A stretch of 30,965 bases of DNA, from contig CAKSYU010000021.1 in assembly GCA_934524965.1 (NCBI GenBank), forward strand, positions 1 through 30,965, read 5' to 3'. The translations under genes and the position numbers were made by a program. The notes below the pieces were generated by a model, which saw only the letters and a list, made by a program, of their open reading frames with translations, was not told where the DNA came from and made no database searches. The stretch is from an uncultured Angelakisella sp. Its GTDB lineage: Bacteria; Bacillota; Clostridia; Oscillospirales; Ruminococcaceae. Below, in pieces: positions 1 to 7,745 of the stretch (position 1 is the first letter of the stretch; every line of letters begins with the position of its first letter).

Positions 1-851
1 GTGCCGACGGGCTTGGGGTTGCCGGAACGGAATTCCAGCGCGTTATCGGCAAAGCTCATGGGGTATTCCTTGCCCAGCCGCTTTGCCTGTTCACGGTAGA
101 TGCTGTCCGCCACGGGCACCAGATACTTTACAACCGCCTTGCGGAACTTCTCTACATCTTCCTTCGTGTAGCAGTTACGACCCATGCGGTAGTAGCCCAG
201 GGTGGTGTAGCCGTCATAGCCCAGCTTTTTGCCCATCTTATCGCGCAGATGCACCAGCTGGTCATACAGATCGTCCAGCTTTGCTTGGTTTTCCTTATAC
301 CAGTTGCCCTCGGCTTTCCATGCGGCAAGGCGGCGGGCATCATCAGGGTCGCTCTTAAAAGGGGTAAGCTGAGACAGGGTGTAAACACCGCCCTCAAAGG
401 GGATCTGAGCAGAAGCCAGCAGCTTTTCATACTCATCGGTCAGCTCATTTTCTTTCTGCAGCTCCTCAATGATCGCCGGGGAGAAGGTCTTGCGGTTGAT
501 CTCTGCCTTGAGGAACATCAGGTCACCGTACTCGGCGGTAAAGTCCGCACGATAGGGAGATTCCAGCATTGCCTGAGTCCAAGCCTGCTGGCATTCCTCC
601 AGCTCGGGGTCCACCTTGTTCCAGAACTTCATTTCCCCATCGTAGAAAGGATCGCGGGTATCAATGGTGTGACGAATGTGGGCAAGGTTCGCAAGGGTGC
701 TGATGTGCTTGTTGAGCTTCTCCTCAGCAAGGAACAGCTCCTTTGCCTCGGCATAGCTTTTCGCCGCTTTCAGCTTCTCGGTCAGACCGTTCAGCTCCGC
801 TTTGAGCTGTTCGGTGTCCGGACGCTCATATTTCATCTCGGAAAATTTCAC
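1..851 (-). CDS. M3 family oligoendopeptidase, N-terminal part
   Basis: Metallopeptidase of the M3 (PepF/thimet oligopeptidase) family, which cleaves short peptides in the cytoplasm. The 283 visible residues match the family's helical N-terminal half: a start like MKFSEMKYERPD, then an FYDGEMKFWNKVDPEL segment and a DKMGKKLGYDGYTTLGYYRMGRNCYTKEDVEKFR segment typical of PepF-like proteins. The family is usually about 560-600 residues, so the catalytic HExxH half lies beyond the left edge and I have not seen it. The start is GTG at 849-851, preceded by AAGGAGG at 8 nt. It has its own promoter (884-912) and sits downstream of the tsf terminator. The family call is fairly secure; substrate preference is unknown. 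Confidence 0.85.
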   Translation of the reverse strand, partial: MKFSEMKYERPDTEQLKAELNGLTEKLKAAKSYAEAKELFLAEEKLNKHISTLANLAHIRHTIDTRDPFYDGEMKFWNKVDPELEECQQAWTQAMLESPYRADFTAEYGDLMFLKAEINRKTFSPAIIEELQKENELTDEYEKLLASAQIPFEGGVYTLSQLTPFKSDPDDARRLAAWKAEGNWYKENQAKLDDLYDQLVHLRDKMGKKLGYDGYTTLGYYRMGRNCYTKEDVEKFRKAVVKYLVPVADSIYREQAKRLGKEYPMSFADNALEFRSGNPKPVG

Positions 852-883
852 TCTGATGTCCTCCTTGTTGTTTGATATAACCT

Positions 884-912
884 ATAATAACGCATTTTTT
901 TGTTCAAATCAA
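884..912 (-). promoter_or_regulatory. Sigma-A promoter for the M3 peptidase gene
   Basis: On the minus strand TTGATT, a 17-bp spacer, then TATTAT, about 33 bases before the GTG start. It lies just after the tsf terminator, so the peptidase is an independent transcription unit. Confidence 0.6.
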
Positions 913-936
913 CAGGTAATCTTACACATTATATTA

Positions 937-971
937 GAAAAACAGCAGCCTCCCATAAGGATAGCTGCTGT
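937..971 (-). terminator. Intrinsic terminator after tsf
   Basis: Minus-strand stem ACAGCAGC / GCTGCTGT (942-949 with 964-971) followed by a run of T, 19 bases after the tsf stop codon. Confidence 0.8.
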
Positions 972-989
972 ATATTCATTTTAGCTTAA

Positions 990-1913
990 TTATTTGACCA
1001 TGCTGGCAACTTCGGCAGCGAAGTCGTCCTCGCGCTTCTCGATGCCTTCGCCCTTTTCATAGCGGACAAAGTCAGCAACCTTGATGGTACCGCCCAGCTC
1101 TTTGCCGGTCTTCTCAATATACTCGGCAACATCGATCTCGCCGTCCTTAACGAAAGGCTGCTTAAGCAGGCAGACTTCCTTATAGAACTTGTTGATACGA
1201 CCGTCTACCATCTTCTCCTTGACCTGAGCGGGCTTGCCGGCGAGCTTGGGGTCGTTCTCGATCTGAGCCAGAACAATCTCTTTCTCCTTGGCAACTACCT
1301 CAGCGGGAACGCACATGGGGCAGATATAGGAGGGGCTGACAGCCGCGATCTGCATGGCGATATCCTTGCCGAAGGTCTCAAAGGCGTCATTCGCCTCTAC
1401 ACCGTCCAGCTCAAACTTGACCAGAACGCCGATACGACCGCCGCCGTGGGTATAGCTGACTACATTGCCCTCGTAGCGGGTAAAACGACGGATCTTCAGG
1501 TTCTCACCGATGGTGAGGATCTTATCCTTCAGCGCAGCGTCAACGGTCATGTCGGTGCCGGCGAGCTTGCAGTTCATCAGAGCCTCAACATCAGCGGGGT
1601 TCTCTTCAATGACGGTCTTGGCGCAGGTCTCGACAAAGCCGACGAAATCAGCGTTCTTACCAACAAAGTCGGTCTCGGAGTTGACCTCGATGACAACGCC
1701 GACCTTCTTCTCGTGATCTACCATGGTGCAGACAACGCCCTCGGCGGCTACACGACCGGACTTCTTGGCAGCAGCAGCCAGACCCTTTTCACGCAGGAAC
1801 TCAATTGCCTTTTCCACATCGCCGTCGGAAGCAGTCAGAGCCTTTTTGCAGTCCATCATGCCGCAGCCGGTTTTTTCGCGCAGGTCCTTTACATCTTGAG
1901 CAGTAAATGCCAT
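990..1913 (-). CDS. tsf: Elongation factor Ts
   Basis: EF-Ts, the nucleotide exchange factor that releases GDP from EF-Tu during translation. The 307-residue product begins MAFTAQDVKDLREKTGCGMM, the UBA-like N-terminal domain with the universal LREKTGxGMMDCKKAL signature. The TDFVGKNADF motif that contacts EF-Tu follows near residue 80, then the two core subdomains. The start is ATG at 1911-1913, chosen over an upstream in-frame ATG because TCCTCC (AGGAGG on the coding strand) at 1921-1926 is correctly spaced. It follows rpsB as in most bacteria, but pyrH and frr do not come next: a terminator and a peptidase gene do. An attenuator hairpin separates it from rpsB. Confidence 0.97.
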   Translation of the reverse strand: MAFTAQDVKDLREKTGCGMMDCKKALTASDGDVEKAIEFLREKGLAAAAKKSGRVAAEGVVCTMVDHEKKVGVVIEVNSETDFVGKNADFVGFVETCAKTVIEENPADVEALMNCKLAGTDMTVDAALKDKILTIGENLKIRRFTRYEGNVVSYTHGGGRIGVLVKFELDGVEANDAFETFGKDIAMQIAAVSPSYICPMCVPAEVVAKEKEIVLAQIENDPKLAGKPAQVKEKMVDGRINKFYKEVCLLKQPFVKDGEIDVAEYIEKTGKELGGTIKVADFVRYEKGEGIEKREDDFAAEVASMVK

Positions 1914-1964
1914 ATTCGTTTCCTCCTGTATTTTATATATGCTTTTATTTCGCTTTCTCACGAA

Positions 1965-1987
1965 AAGCCCGAAAGTGCTTCGGGCTT
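1965..1987 (-). terminator. rpsB-tsf intergenic terminator/attenuator
   Basis: Minus-strand stem AGCCCGAA / TTCGGGCT with a 5-base loop followed by TTTTC, in the 88-base gap between rpsB and tsf. It is expected to reduce tsf transcription relative to rpsB. Confidence 0.7.
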
Positions 1988-2001
1988 CTCCGGTTTTGTT
2001 C

Positions 2002-2736
2002 TTATTCCTCAGCAGCGGTCTCTGCCTCAGCCTCAGCGGCGGCAGCGCCCATAGCGCCCTGATGACCCTCGATGATGGCGTTAGCCATAGCGGAGGAGAT
2101 CAGCTTAACGGCACGGATCGCGTCGTCATTACCGGGGATAACATAATCGATCTCATCGGGATCACAGTTGGTATCAACGATAGCGATAACGGGAATGCCC
2201 AGCTTATGAGCTTCTGCAACAGCAATCTTCTCCTTGCGGGGATCGACAACGAACATAGCGGCGGGCAGCTTGTTCATGTCCTTGATGCCGCCAAGATATT
2301 TCTCGAGCTTCTCGATCTCGAGTTCCAGCTTAACAACTTCCTTCTTGGGCAGACGCTCAAAGGTGCCGTCCGCTTCCATCTTGCGCAGCTGCTCCAGACG
2401 ACGGATACGCTTGCGGATCGTCTCAAAGTTGGTGAGCATGCCGCCCAGCCAACGGGCATTTACATAGTAAGCACCGGCGCGCTCCGCTTCCTCACGGATG
2501 GAATCACCAGCCTGCTTCTTGGTACCGACAAAGAGAACGGTGCCGCCGTTAGCGGAAAGCTCACGGACAAAGTCATAAGCCTCTTCCAGCTTCTTTACGG
2601 TCTTCTGCAGGTCGATGATGTAGATGCCGTTGCGCTCGGTGAAGATGTACTGAGCCATCTTGGGGTTCCAGCGACGGGTCTGGTGACCAAAGTGTACGCC
2701 AGCTTCCAAAAGCTGCTTCATAGATACTACTGCCAT
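2002..2736 (-). CDS. rpsB: 30S ribosomal protein S2
   Basis: Ribosomal protein S2 of the small subunit, 244 residues. The N-terminus [27 protein letters not shown] and the later [12 protein letters not shown] and [32 protein letters not shown] segments are signature S2 sequence. The C-terminal tail is Ala/Glu-rich (about residues 228-244). The start is ATG at 2734-2736, with GGAGG 11 bases upstream. It is the first gene of the rpsB-tsf unit and is driven by the promoter at 2852-2880, with a leader of about 110 nt that could carry autoregulation. I do not recognise a named leader motif there. Confidence 0.98.
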   Translation of the reverse strand: MAVVSMKQLLEAGVHFGHQTRRWNPKMAQYIFTERNGIYIIDLQKTVKKLEEAYDFVRELSANGGTVLFVGTKKQAGDSIREEAERAGAYYVNARWLGGMLTNFETIRKRIRRLEQLRKMEADGTFERLPKKEVVKLELEIEKLEKYLGGIKDMNKLPAAMFVVDPRKEKIAVAEAHKLGIPVIAIVDTNCDPDEIDYVIPGNDDAIRAVKLISSAMANAIIEGHQGAMGAAAAEAEAETAAEE

Positions 2737-2851
2737 GTTTTTGTTTACCTCCAAAAATTTGTTTGTGTAACCTCTGCGGCAGTCATCTCCGCCCTGCCAC
2801 CCTTGCGGGCACATGGCTGAACAGATCGTACCGCATGCGTTGTACCGATAT

Positions 2852-2880
2852 AGTTTATCATAGCTTTTCGGGAAAATCAA
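2852..2880 (-). promoter_or_regulatory. rpsB-tsf promoter (extended -10)
   Basis: Minus strand: TTGATT, 17-bp spacer, TAAACT, with TGA immediately before the -10 (extended -10). It is placed 17 bases beyond the ylmC terminator and leaves a 5' leader of about 110 nt before rpsB. Confidence 0.55.
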
Positions 2881-2892
2881 GTGAAAAATACA

Positions 2893-2917
2893 AGAAAATC
2901 CGCAGTTTCCTGCGGAT
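2893..2917 (-). terminator. Terminator after ylmC
   Basis: Perfect 8-bp stem ATCCGCAG / CTGCGGAT with a GAAA tetraloop (2898-2905 with 2910-2917), followed on the minus strand by TTTTC. It ends the sigG-ylmC unit. Confidence 0.85.
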
Positions 2918-2931
2918 CTTCCAATGATGTA

Positions 2932-3222
2932 TCAGTGCAGCGCGCTCGCGAATACCGAACCGCGGCGGCGCGGCGGCGCAGGACACGCAATGTTCTCCAC
3001 CAGCACGGTATCTTCCCCGATGCAACGGATCTGATCCCACGGGATCACGATATCCGCTTCTCTGCCAAACAGCCCGAAAAAGCGGGGACGCCCGAAAATG
3101 ATGAGAGTACAAATACGGGCGGAGCAGGTATCAAATTCCACATCGCACACGCATCCAAGGCAGGCGCCGTTCTGGATATTTACGACCTCCTTGCAGCGCA
3201 GATCCATCAAGCTGCATACCAT
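2932..3222 (-). CDS. YlmC/YmxH family PRC-barrel sporulation protein
   Basis: Small PRC-barrel protein of the YlmC/YmxH family, 96 residues. The beginning (MDLRCKEVVNIQNGACLGCVCDVEFD) matches the family pattern LxxKEVVNxxxGxxLGxxxDxEFD. A second beta-rich stretch, IVIPWDQIRCIGEDTVLVE, is also typical. Its biochemical role is not established; the family is conserved in spore formers and often lies beside sigG, as here (57-base gap). I prefer the ATG at 3220-3222 because AAAGGGGG lies 7 nt before it; an ATG two codons upstream at 3226-3228 is almost on top of that site. The last 15 residues are Arg/Pro/Ala-rich and look non-conserved. Confidence 0.85.
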   Translation of the reverse strand: MVCSLMDLRCKEVVNIQNGACLGCVCDVEFDTCSARICTLIIFGRPRFFGLFGREADIVIPWDQIRCIGEDTVLVENIACPAPPRRRGSVFASALH

Positions 3223-3279
3223 GCTCATTCCCCCTTTGCGCCGTGCCTGTTCTATCCTATGCGGCAGGGCTATTCCAGT

Positions 3280-4047
3280 TTACATCTGTGTTTTAATGCG
3301 CTGCAGGGCGCCCTTTTCTATACGGGAAACCTGCGCTTGCGAAATGCCCACCGTCCGGCTGACCTCCACCTGCGTCTTCCCCGCGAAAAAGCGCAGCGAG
3401 AGTATTCTTTTTTCCCGTGTGGAAAGCGCCTTCATCGCCTGCCGCAGCAGCATTTCGTCTACCCAGTCGCTTTCCCCTGTCTTATCCTGCACCTGATCGA
3501 TCAGGCAGACATTCTCTCTTCCGTCTGAATACGCCGGATCATACAGCGAGCTTGGCTCCATGATCGCCTCCATCGCCAGCACCACATCTTCCTTGGGCTG
3601 CCCCATTGCCTGTGCGATCTCCTCCACGGTCGGCTCGCGGTTCAGCGTGTTTTGCAGTTCTTCTTTCTTTTTCAGCGCCGCTATCGCCTGTTCCCGCACC
3701 CGACGCGTTACCTTTACCATTCCGGAATCCCGCAAAAAACGCCGCATTTCCCCAATGATGAGGGAAAACGCATAGGTGCTTAGCTTTAGCCCTAAATCAA
3801 TATCAAAGCGCTCGATCGCCTTGATGAGCCCAATGCACCCGACCTGAAACAGGTCATCTGGATTGCCGCCCCGATTGCTGAACCGCTGCACTGCACTTAG
3901 TACCAGCTTCAGGTTGCTTTCCACCAGTCGGTTGCGCGCTTCCTTGTCTCCCGCATGTGCCCGCCGCAGCAGTTCATTGGTCTCGTCATTCTTCAGCGTT
4001 TTCAGCTTCGATGTATCTACGCCGCTAATTTCCACCTTATAATACAT
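3280..4047 (-). CDS. sigG: Sporulation sigma factor SigG
   Basis: RNA polymerase sigma factor G, the late forespore-specific sigma factor. The 255-residue product carries the SigG N-terminal signature KVEISGVDTSKLKTLKN. Region 2 is RFSNRGGNPDDLFQVGCIGLIKAIERFD..LSTYAFSLIIGEMRRFLRD, and the region 4.2 helix-turn-helix is KTQVEVSRTVGISQAQVSRIEKGA. I start at ATG 4045-4047 (MYYKVEIS), where homologues begin; the ribosome binding site (GGGGG 9 nt upstream) is only moderate. In Bacillus, sigG follows spoIIGA-sigE directly; here it lies about 15 kb away with ylmC downstream. I could not identify a convincing sigma-F or sigma-G promoter upstream. Confidence 0.96.
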   Translation of the reverse strand: MYYKVEISGVDTSKLKTLKNDETNELLRRAHAGDKEARNRLVESNLKLVLSAVQRFSNRGGNPDDLFQVGCIGLIKAIERFDIDLGLKLSTYAFSLIIGEMRRFLRDSGMVKVTRRVREQAIAALKKKEELQNTLNREPTVEEIAQAMGQPKEDVVLAMEAIMEPSSLYDPAYSDGRENVCLIDQVQDKTGESDWVDEMLLRQAMKALSTREKRILSLRFFAGKTQVEVSRTVGISQAQVSRIEKGALQRIKTQM

Positions 4048-4139
4048 AACCCTTTTCCCCCACCGGTCGCGTTGGCAGAAGTATGGGCTGCACCCACCGG
4101 CAGTAAACAAGGGCATCGGGTTGAAAGAAATGGAAAAAG

Positions 4140-4165
4140 GAAAACCGCAGTCTGTACACTGCGGT
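4140..4165 (-). terminator. Terminator after rqcP
   Basis: Perfect 8-bp stem ACCGCAGT / ACTGCGGT (4144-4151 with 4158-4165) followed on the minus strand by TTTTCCTTTTT, 9 bases beyond the rqcP stop. Confidence 0.88.
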
Positions 4166-4174
4166 CATCTTCCC

Positions 4175-4414
4175 TCAAAGGATCTCAAAATTCTCCGAGG
4201 CATTATCCTTATTGGTGGTCTCTTTCAGGGCGGTCACGCGCAGCTTTACCGGCTTCTGTCCCAGATTGATCTCGATAATATCCCCTATCTTGACCTCATA
4301 GGAGGCGCGAGCCGTCTTGCCGTTCACCACCACACGCTCGGCGTCACACGCCTCATTGGCAACGGTGCGCCGCTTGATGATGCGCGAGACCTTCAGGTAC
4401 TTATCCAGCCGCAT
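4175..4414 (-). CDS. rqcP: RqcP-like S4-domain RNA-binding protein
   Basis: Short S4-domain protein of the YabO/Hsp15/RqcP family, 79 residues. The S4 RNA-binding motif occupies most of the protein: MRLDKYLKVSRIIKRRTVANEACDAERVVVNGKTA, then VKIGDIIEINLG. In Bacillus, RqcP binds stalled 50S subunits and helps RqcH add C-terminal alanine tails during ribosome quality control. That role is inferred from family membership, since RqcH is not in this window. The start is ATG at 4412-4414 with GGAGGAG upstream. It follows hup, separated by a terminator hairpin, the same neighbourhood (mazG-hup-yabO) as in many Firmicutes. Confidence 0.88.
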   Translation of the reverse strand: MRLDKYLKVSRIIKRRTVANEACDAERVVVNGKTARASYEVKIGDIIEINLGQKPVKLRVTALKETTNKDNASENFEIL

Positions 4415-4431
4415 AGGCTCCTCCTCTCCGC

Positions 4432-4459
4432 AAAAGAGCCGGCGCTTCTGCACCGGCTC
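4432..4459 (-). terminator. Terminator between hup and rqcP
   Basis: Minus-strand stem GAGCCGG / CCGGCTC (4436-4442 with 4453-4459) followed by TTTT, directly after the hup stop codon. It probably limits readthrough from the highly expressed hup gene into rqcP. Confidence 0.75.
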
Positions 4460-4474
4460 CACAGCATTCAAGAT

Positions 4475-4747
4475 TTATTTTACAGCGTCCTTCAGAGCCT
4501 TGCCTGCCTTGAAAACAGGAGCCTTGCTGGCAGCGATGGTAATGGGAGCCTTGGTCAGCGGGTTGATGCCGGCATGAGCGGCGCGGGTACGGACTTCAAA
4601 GGAGCCGAAACCGGTAAGGGTGATCTTATCGCCCTTCTTCAGGGTCTCGGTGATAGTTTCCAGAACAGCGGCAACTGCCTTCTCGGCATCCTTCTTGGTC
4701 ATACCAGCCTTTTCGGCTACGGCTACGATCATTTCAGCTTTGGTCAT
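4475..4747 (-). CDS. hup: HU family DNA-binding protein
   Basis: Histone-like DNA-bending protein HU, 90 residues, the normal length. It starts [25 protein letters not shown], has the core [19 protein letters not shown] and ends [18 protein letters not shown], all diagnostic. The beta-arm tip reads [14 protein letters not shown] where most HUs have RKGRNPQTGEEI. The NP dipeptide that intercalates into DNA is kept, but several basic or polar arm residues differ. ATG 4745-4747 has AGGAGG at good spacing. It lies between mazG and rqcP; a dedicated promoter could not be picked out in the 53-base gap. Confidence 0.96.
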   Translation of the reverse strand: MTKAEMIVAVAEKAGMTKKDAEKAVAAVLETITETLKKGDKITLTGFGSFEVRTRAAHAGINPLTKAPITIAASKAPVFKAGKALKDAVK

Positions 4748-4800
4748 TTTGTGTTTCCTCCTGAATTAAATTAGTAGGCAAACCATGCCTTTTTTCATAT

Positions 4801-5526
4801 TCACAGCGTATGGTCCCCGTCGGGAGCTTCGCTATGTTGCATCTCTAAAAAGCGTATGATCATTCGGTCTGATTCGTTGGAAAGTGCTTCCTCCGCAGCA
4901 ACGCCGCATTGTGACATGCGCTCGCACAGCATAAAAAGCAGTCTACCCCATCTCTGCGAGGCTTCGGCTTCACCGCCGTTTAGCGCCTGTTCCATTGCCG
5001 CGCGTATTTCTTCATTATCCGGTTCAACATCACATCCGGCGGTACTGGCTCTAACCGTCAGCTTCTGCGCACGCATCAGCGCCGGCAGCGCCATGGAGAC
5101 CTGCCGCAGCCGATCTTCCAGAGAATACAGCCCTTTTTCTCTGCGCTTCTGTTCCTCCCAGCTTTGGGCGGCAGCTTCGGCATCGGCAGCCTGTTCCCCG
5201 CCGAATACATGAGGGTGACGACCGATCATCTTGCAGCAGATCCCTGTGCATACATCGCCGAAGTCAAAGTGTCCCCGTTCCGCCTCCATTTGGGTATGCA
5301 GTACGATCTGGAGCAGGACATCGCCCAGCTCCTCACATAGCAGTGCCGTGTCCTCACGGTCAATGGCCTCCACTGCTTCGTATGCTTCCTCCAAAAAGTT
5401 ATTGCGGATAGAATGATGATCCTGCGCCCGATCCCATGGACAGCCCTCGGGACTCCGCAGAATTTCAATAATGCGAACCAGATCATCACACCGGTAGGAT
5501 CTTTTTTCGTATTGCTCCGGCATCAT
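4801..5526 (-). CDS. mazG: MazG family nucleoside triphosphate pyrophosphohydrolase
   Basis: MazG hydrolyses (d)NTPs to NMP and PPi. The N-terminal domain is intact: CPWDRAQDHHSIRNNFLEEAYEAVEAI then LLCEELGDVLLQIVLHTQ, giving the EExxE...ExxD metal-binding motif (about residues 45-75). The C-terminal repeat starts normally (LPALMRAQKL) but is degenerate: where active copies have an EE(V/I)GDLLF motif this has QRWGRLLF, and the first acidic motif reads AAMEQAL. At 241 residues it is slightly shorter than E. coli MazG (263). The start is ATG 5524-5526 with only a weak ribosome binding site; the next codon is also ATG. It has its own promoter at 5562-5590. Confidence 0.9.
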   Translation of the reverse strand: MMPEQYEKRSYRCDDLVRIIEILRSPEGCPWDRAQDHHSIRNNFLEEAYEAVEAIDREDTALLCEELGDVLLQIVLHTQMEAERGHFDFGDVCTGICCKMIGRHPHVFGGEQAADAEAAAQSWEEQKRREKGLYSLEDRLRQVSMALPALMRAQKLTVRASTAGCDVEPDNEEIRAAMEQALNGGEAEASQRWGRLLFMLCERMSQCGVAAEEALSNESDRMIIRFLEMQHSEAPDGDHTL

Positions 5527-5561
5527 TTACAGCCCTGCCTACTTTTTAGGATAGTATCCCC

Positions 5562-5590
5562 ATTTTACAGGAAAACCGGCTTGATTTCAA
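5562..5590 (-). promoter_or_regulatory. Sigma-A promoter for mazG
   Basis: Minus strand TTGAAA, 17-bp spacer, TAAAAT (5 of 6 matches in each hexamer), in the short gap between the spoVB stop and mazG. Confidence 0.7.
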
Positions 5591-5591
5591 G

Positions 5592-7262
5592 CTATTTTCT
5601 TCTATTCTTGCCCGAAAAACCAAGGCATATTTCAGCACTTTTAATAAACTTCAGCCAAAACAGCAGCCCGATGTAAATAATCTCTGCTGCAGCAATGGCA
5701 AAAATCAAAGATATTCCATTTCCCATATGCCCCGAAATCAGATCATAAACCATGCGTGCCGCGGCACAACATATTGCCGCGGAAAGCATTGGTTTCAGCA
5801 GTACCGATACCCGTGCAAACGGTCTCCCGCTGCTAAACCAGCGGAGTGCGCTGTACAGCACAATAAAGCTGTAGCACAGCAGGCTGCCGTAGGCGACCCC
5901 ATGGATATTCACCTCCGGTCGGGAGACAAGGATAAAATTTGTTGTCATTTTCAGCACCCCGCCGATCAGCAGTGCCAGCAGCGGTGTCTTTTCCATACCG
6001 GAAGCCTGTAAAATATTATTGAATATCCCCGCAAACGCTATCAGAATGGACACCAGCCCCATCATTCGCAGAATAGGCGCAACAATTGCCGCTTCCATCA
6101 ACTGATGGGGATACAGAAAGGCAAGGATCTCCCCCGCAAAGGTAAAAATGCCAAGCCCCGCCGGAAATGCCGCTGCCGCCGTCGTCGCCATCACCGATTC
6201 TACCGAGCGCTGCAAATTTTGGTCATCGCCTGCGGCACAGTAGCCCGCCACAGCCGGAACAGCACTCATACCTATACCTGCCGTGACCGCCGGCACCAAA
6301 TTGAAGATAGAGACCGCCAACCCCGAGTAGGAGCCATACAGGTATTCCGGCAGCACCTCCACCGTGACCTCCGGCGGGATACAGCCCGCATACATTCTCA
6401 GGATCTCCCCGCTTCCCTGCCGAACGGCGTTTTTCAGGCAGTTCATCACCGAAGAAAGATCGATCACTGTGGTCAAATTGGCACAGAGGGAGGTCAGCGC
6501 GATTGGCAGTGCGATGCGCCACAGTTTTCGGGCATCTGTACCGGAAAAGCGCCCTTTTTCTTCTACCGCGCTTTGCCGGTACTGCCGCCGGATAAACAGA
6601 AGCCCGCACAATGTGCTCAAAGATACCCCCAGCACCGCACCCGCCGCGGCGTATTGCAGGATACGAAGCTGAACCTCCTGCGCCGTTCCTTGCCACCCCA
6701 GCGTCCCCGCCGCTGCCGCCGCGGTCAGTCGGGAGTAAATAAGCCATGCCAGCAGAATACCGGTCATCAGCTTGACCAATGCCTCAACGACCTGGCTGCG
6801 TGCAGTCGGCAGCATATTGTGCCGCCCCTGGAAATACCCGCGATAAGCGGAGGAAAGACAGGAAAACAGCACTGAGGGCGCAATGCAGCAAACAGAAAGC
6901 ACCGCTGAAGGGTTACCGATCAGTCTTGTCAATACCGATGCGCCAAAGAACAGCAGTGCCGCTGCCAGCAACCCTACACCAAGGAACATTATCCGTGCGG
7001 TCATCAGGATATTTTCGGGCGGTTCTCCCCTGCTGTCCCTTTCCGATACCATGCGCGAAACAGCAACGCCCAGCCCCGTTACCGTCATAGAGTAAATGGG
7101 GATCAGCACATCGTAGGCAGAAACAAAGTAGGACATTCCCACCCCGCCCAGTATGTTGGCAAGTGGGATCTTGAACATGGCGCCGATGACTTTGACAATC
7201 AGTGTAGAGACTGTAAGGATAACAGCCCCCTGCAATATGGTCTGCCTGCCTTTTATCCTCAT
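5592..7262 (-). CDS. SpoVB/MurJ-like polysaccharide or lipid flippase
   Basis: Integral membrane protein of the MOP exporter superfamily (polysaccharide biosynthesis / SpoVB / MurJ-like), 556 residues with about 14 hydrophobic segments. The N-terminus QGAVILTVSTLIVKVIGAMFKIPLANILGGVGMSYFVSAYDVLIPIYSMTVTGLGVAVSRMVSE is the typical SpoVB opening. SpoVB proteins support spore cortex synthesis and probably flip lipid-linked precursors across the membrane; the substrate here is inferred. The neighbourhood (mazG-hup-rqcP downstream) matches the Firmicute spoVT/spoVB-mazG-yabN/hup-yabO cluster. ATG 7260-7262 follows AAAGGGCGGAAGAG. It begins just after the terminator of the upstream operon and I see no convincing promoter, so it may depend on readthrough or a sporulation promoter. 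Confidence 0.85.
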   Translation of the reverse strand: MRIKGRQTILQGAVILTVSTLIVKVIGAMFKIPLANILGGVGMSYFVSAYDVLIPIYSMTVTGLGVAVSRMVSERDSRGEPPENILMTARIMFLGVGLLAAALLFFGASVLTRLIGNPSAVLSVCCIAPSVLFSCLSSAYRGYFQGRHNMLPTARSQVVEALVKLMTGILLAWLIYSRLTAAAAAGTLGWQGTAQEVQLRILQYAAAGAVLGVSLSTLCGLLFIRRQYRQSAVEEKGRFSGTDARKLWRIALPIALTSLCANLTTVIDLSSVMNCLKNAVRQGSGEILRMYAGCIPPEVTVEVLPEYLYGSYSGLAVSIFNLVPAVTAGIGMSAVPAVAGYCAAGDDQNLQRSVESVMATTAAAAFPAGLGIFTFAGEILAFLYPHQLMEAAIVAPILRMMGLVSILIAFAGIFNNILQASGMEKTPLLALLIGGVLKMTTNFILVSRPEVNIHGVAYGSLLCYSFIVLYSALRWFSSGRPFARVSVLLKPMLSAAICCAAARMVYDLISGHMGNGISLIFAIAAAEIIYIGLLFWLKFIKSAEICLGFSGKNRRK

Positions 7263-7283
7263 CTCTTCCGCCCTTTCTGTAAA

Positions 7284-7319
7284 AAAGAAAAGCCGAACAG
7301 CGTTTTCAGCTGTTCGACT
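7284..7319 (-). terminator. Terminator of the recJ-to-zinc-ribbon operon
   Basis: Long stem AGTCGAACAGC / GCTGTTCGGCT (7309-7319 with 7291-7301, one G-T pair) followed on the minus strand by TTTTCTTTTTT. This is a strong intrinsic terminator. Confidence 0.9.
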
Positions 7320-7342
7320 TCCCCTGTATTTCTTTTATGAAC

Positions 7343-7726
7343 TTATTCCGCCGGATGAATGGCTTTGCCGCAGTAGCTGCAGAATACCGCCGTAGAGGGC
7401 ACCAGCTTGCCGCAGTGCGGGCAAGCCACCATGCGCAGCTCCGCGTCCTCACGCTTCTTTTGGGCACTGGCGGTCTCCAGCATCACCTTAATGGCGGCTG
7501 CTTTCTCCGCAATGGCATGGGCGGTCTCGGCGTCCTCGCTACCCTCCTGCAGCAGGGCATAGTACATACGACCCAGCTTCATGTAGCACTCTTCCAGCTC
7601 GCGGCGCTTCTTCATCTCGTTGATCTTCTGGCGGGAAGCATCTACCACTTCACCGGCAACATCGCCTACCGCCTTGCCAAATTCCTTGGCTTTCCCCAAA
7701 ATGTCGTTCCAGTTTGCCTGATTCAT
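7343..7726 (-). CDS. Zinc-ribbon protein with helical N-terminus
   Basis: Uncharacterised 127-residue protein. Residues 1-90 are helical and charged (NDILGKAKEFGKAVGDVAGEVVDASRQKINEMKKRRELEECYMKLGRMYYALL). Residues about 100-123 form a double-CxxC zinc ribbon, CPHCGKLVPSTAVFCSYCGKAI. It resembles the 148-residue protein at 21735-22181, so the two look like paralogues. The start is ATG 7724-7726 with AAAGGAG upstream, rather than an in-frame upstream codon that would overlap hemZ. It is the last gene of the recJ operon, 19 bases after hemZ, and is followed by a strong terminator. No function can be assigned. Confidence 0.85.
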   Translation of the reverse strand: MNQANWNDILGKAKEFGKAVGDVAGEVVDASRQKINEMKKRRELEECYMKLGRMYYALLQEGSEDAETAHAIAEKAAAIKVMLETASAQKKREDAELRMVACPHCGKLVPSTAVFCSYCGKAIHPAE

Positions 7727-7745
7727 AACTTCCGCTCCTTTCGGC

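Noticed and set aside
2737..2850. rpsB leader as a known r-protein autoregulatory RNA
   Set aside because: The leader contains some paired GC-rich segments, but I could not match it to any ribosomal-protein leader motif I know.
4776..4797. Short hairpin AGGCA/TGCCT followed by T-run on the plus strand between hup and mazG
   Set aside because: Only a 5-bp stem, and no plus-strand gene ends there.
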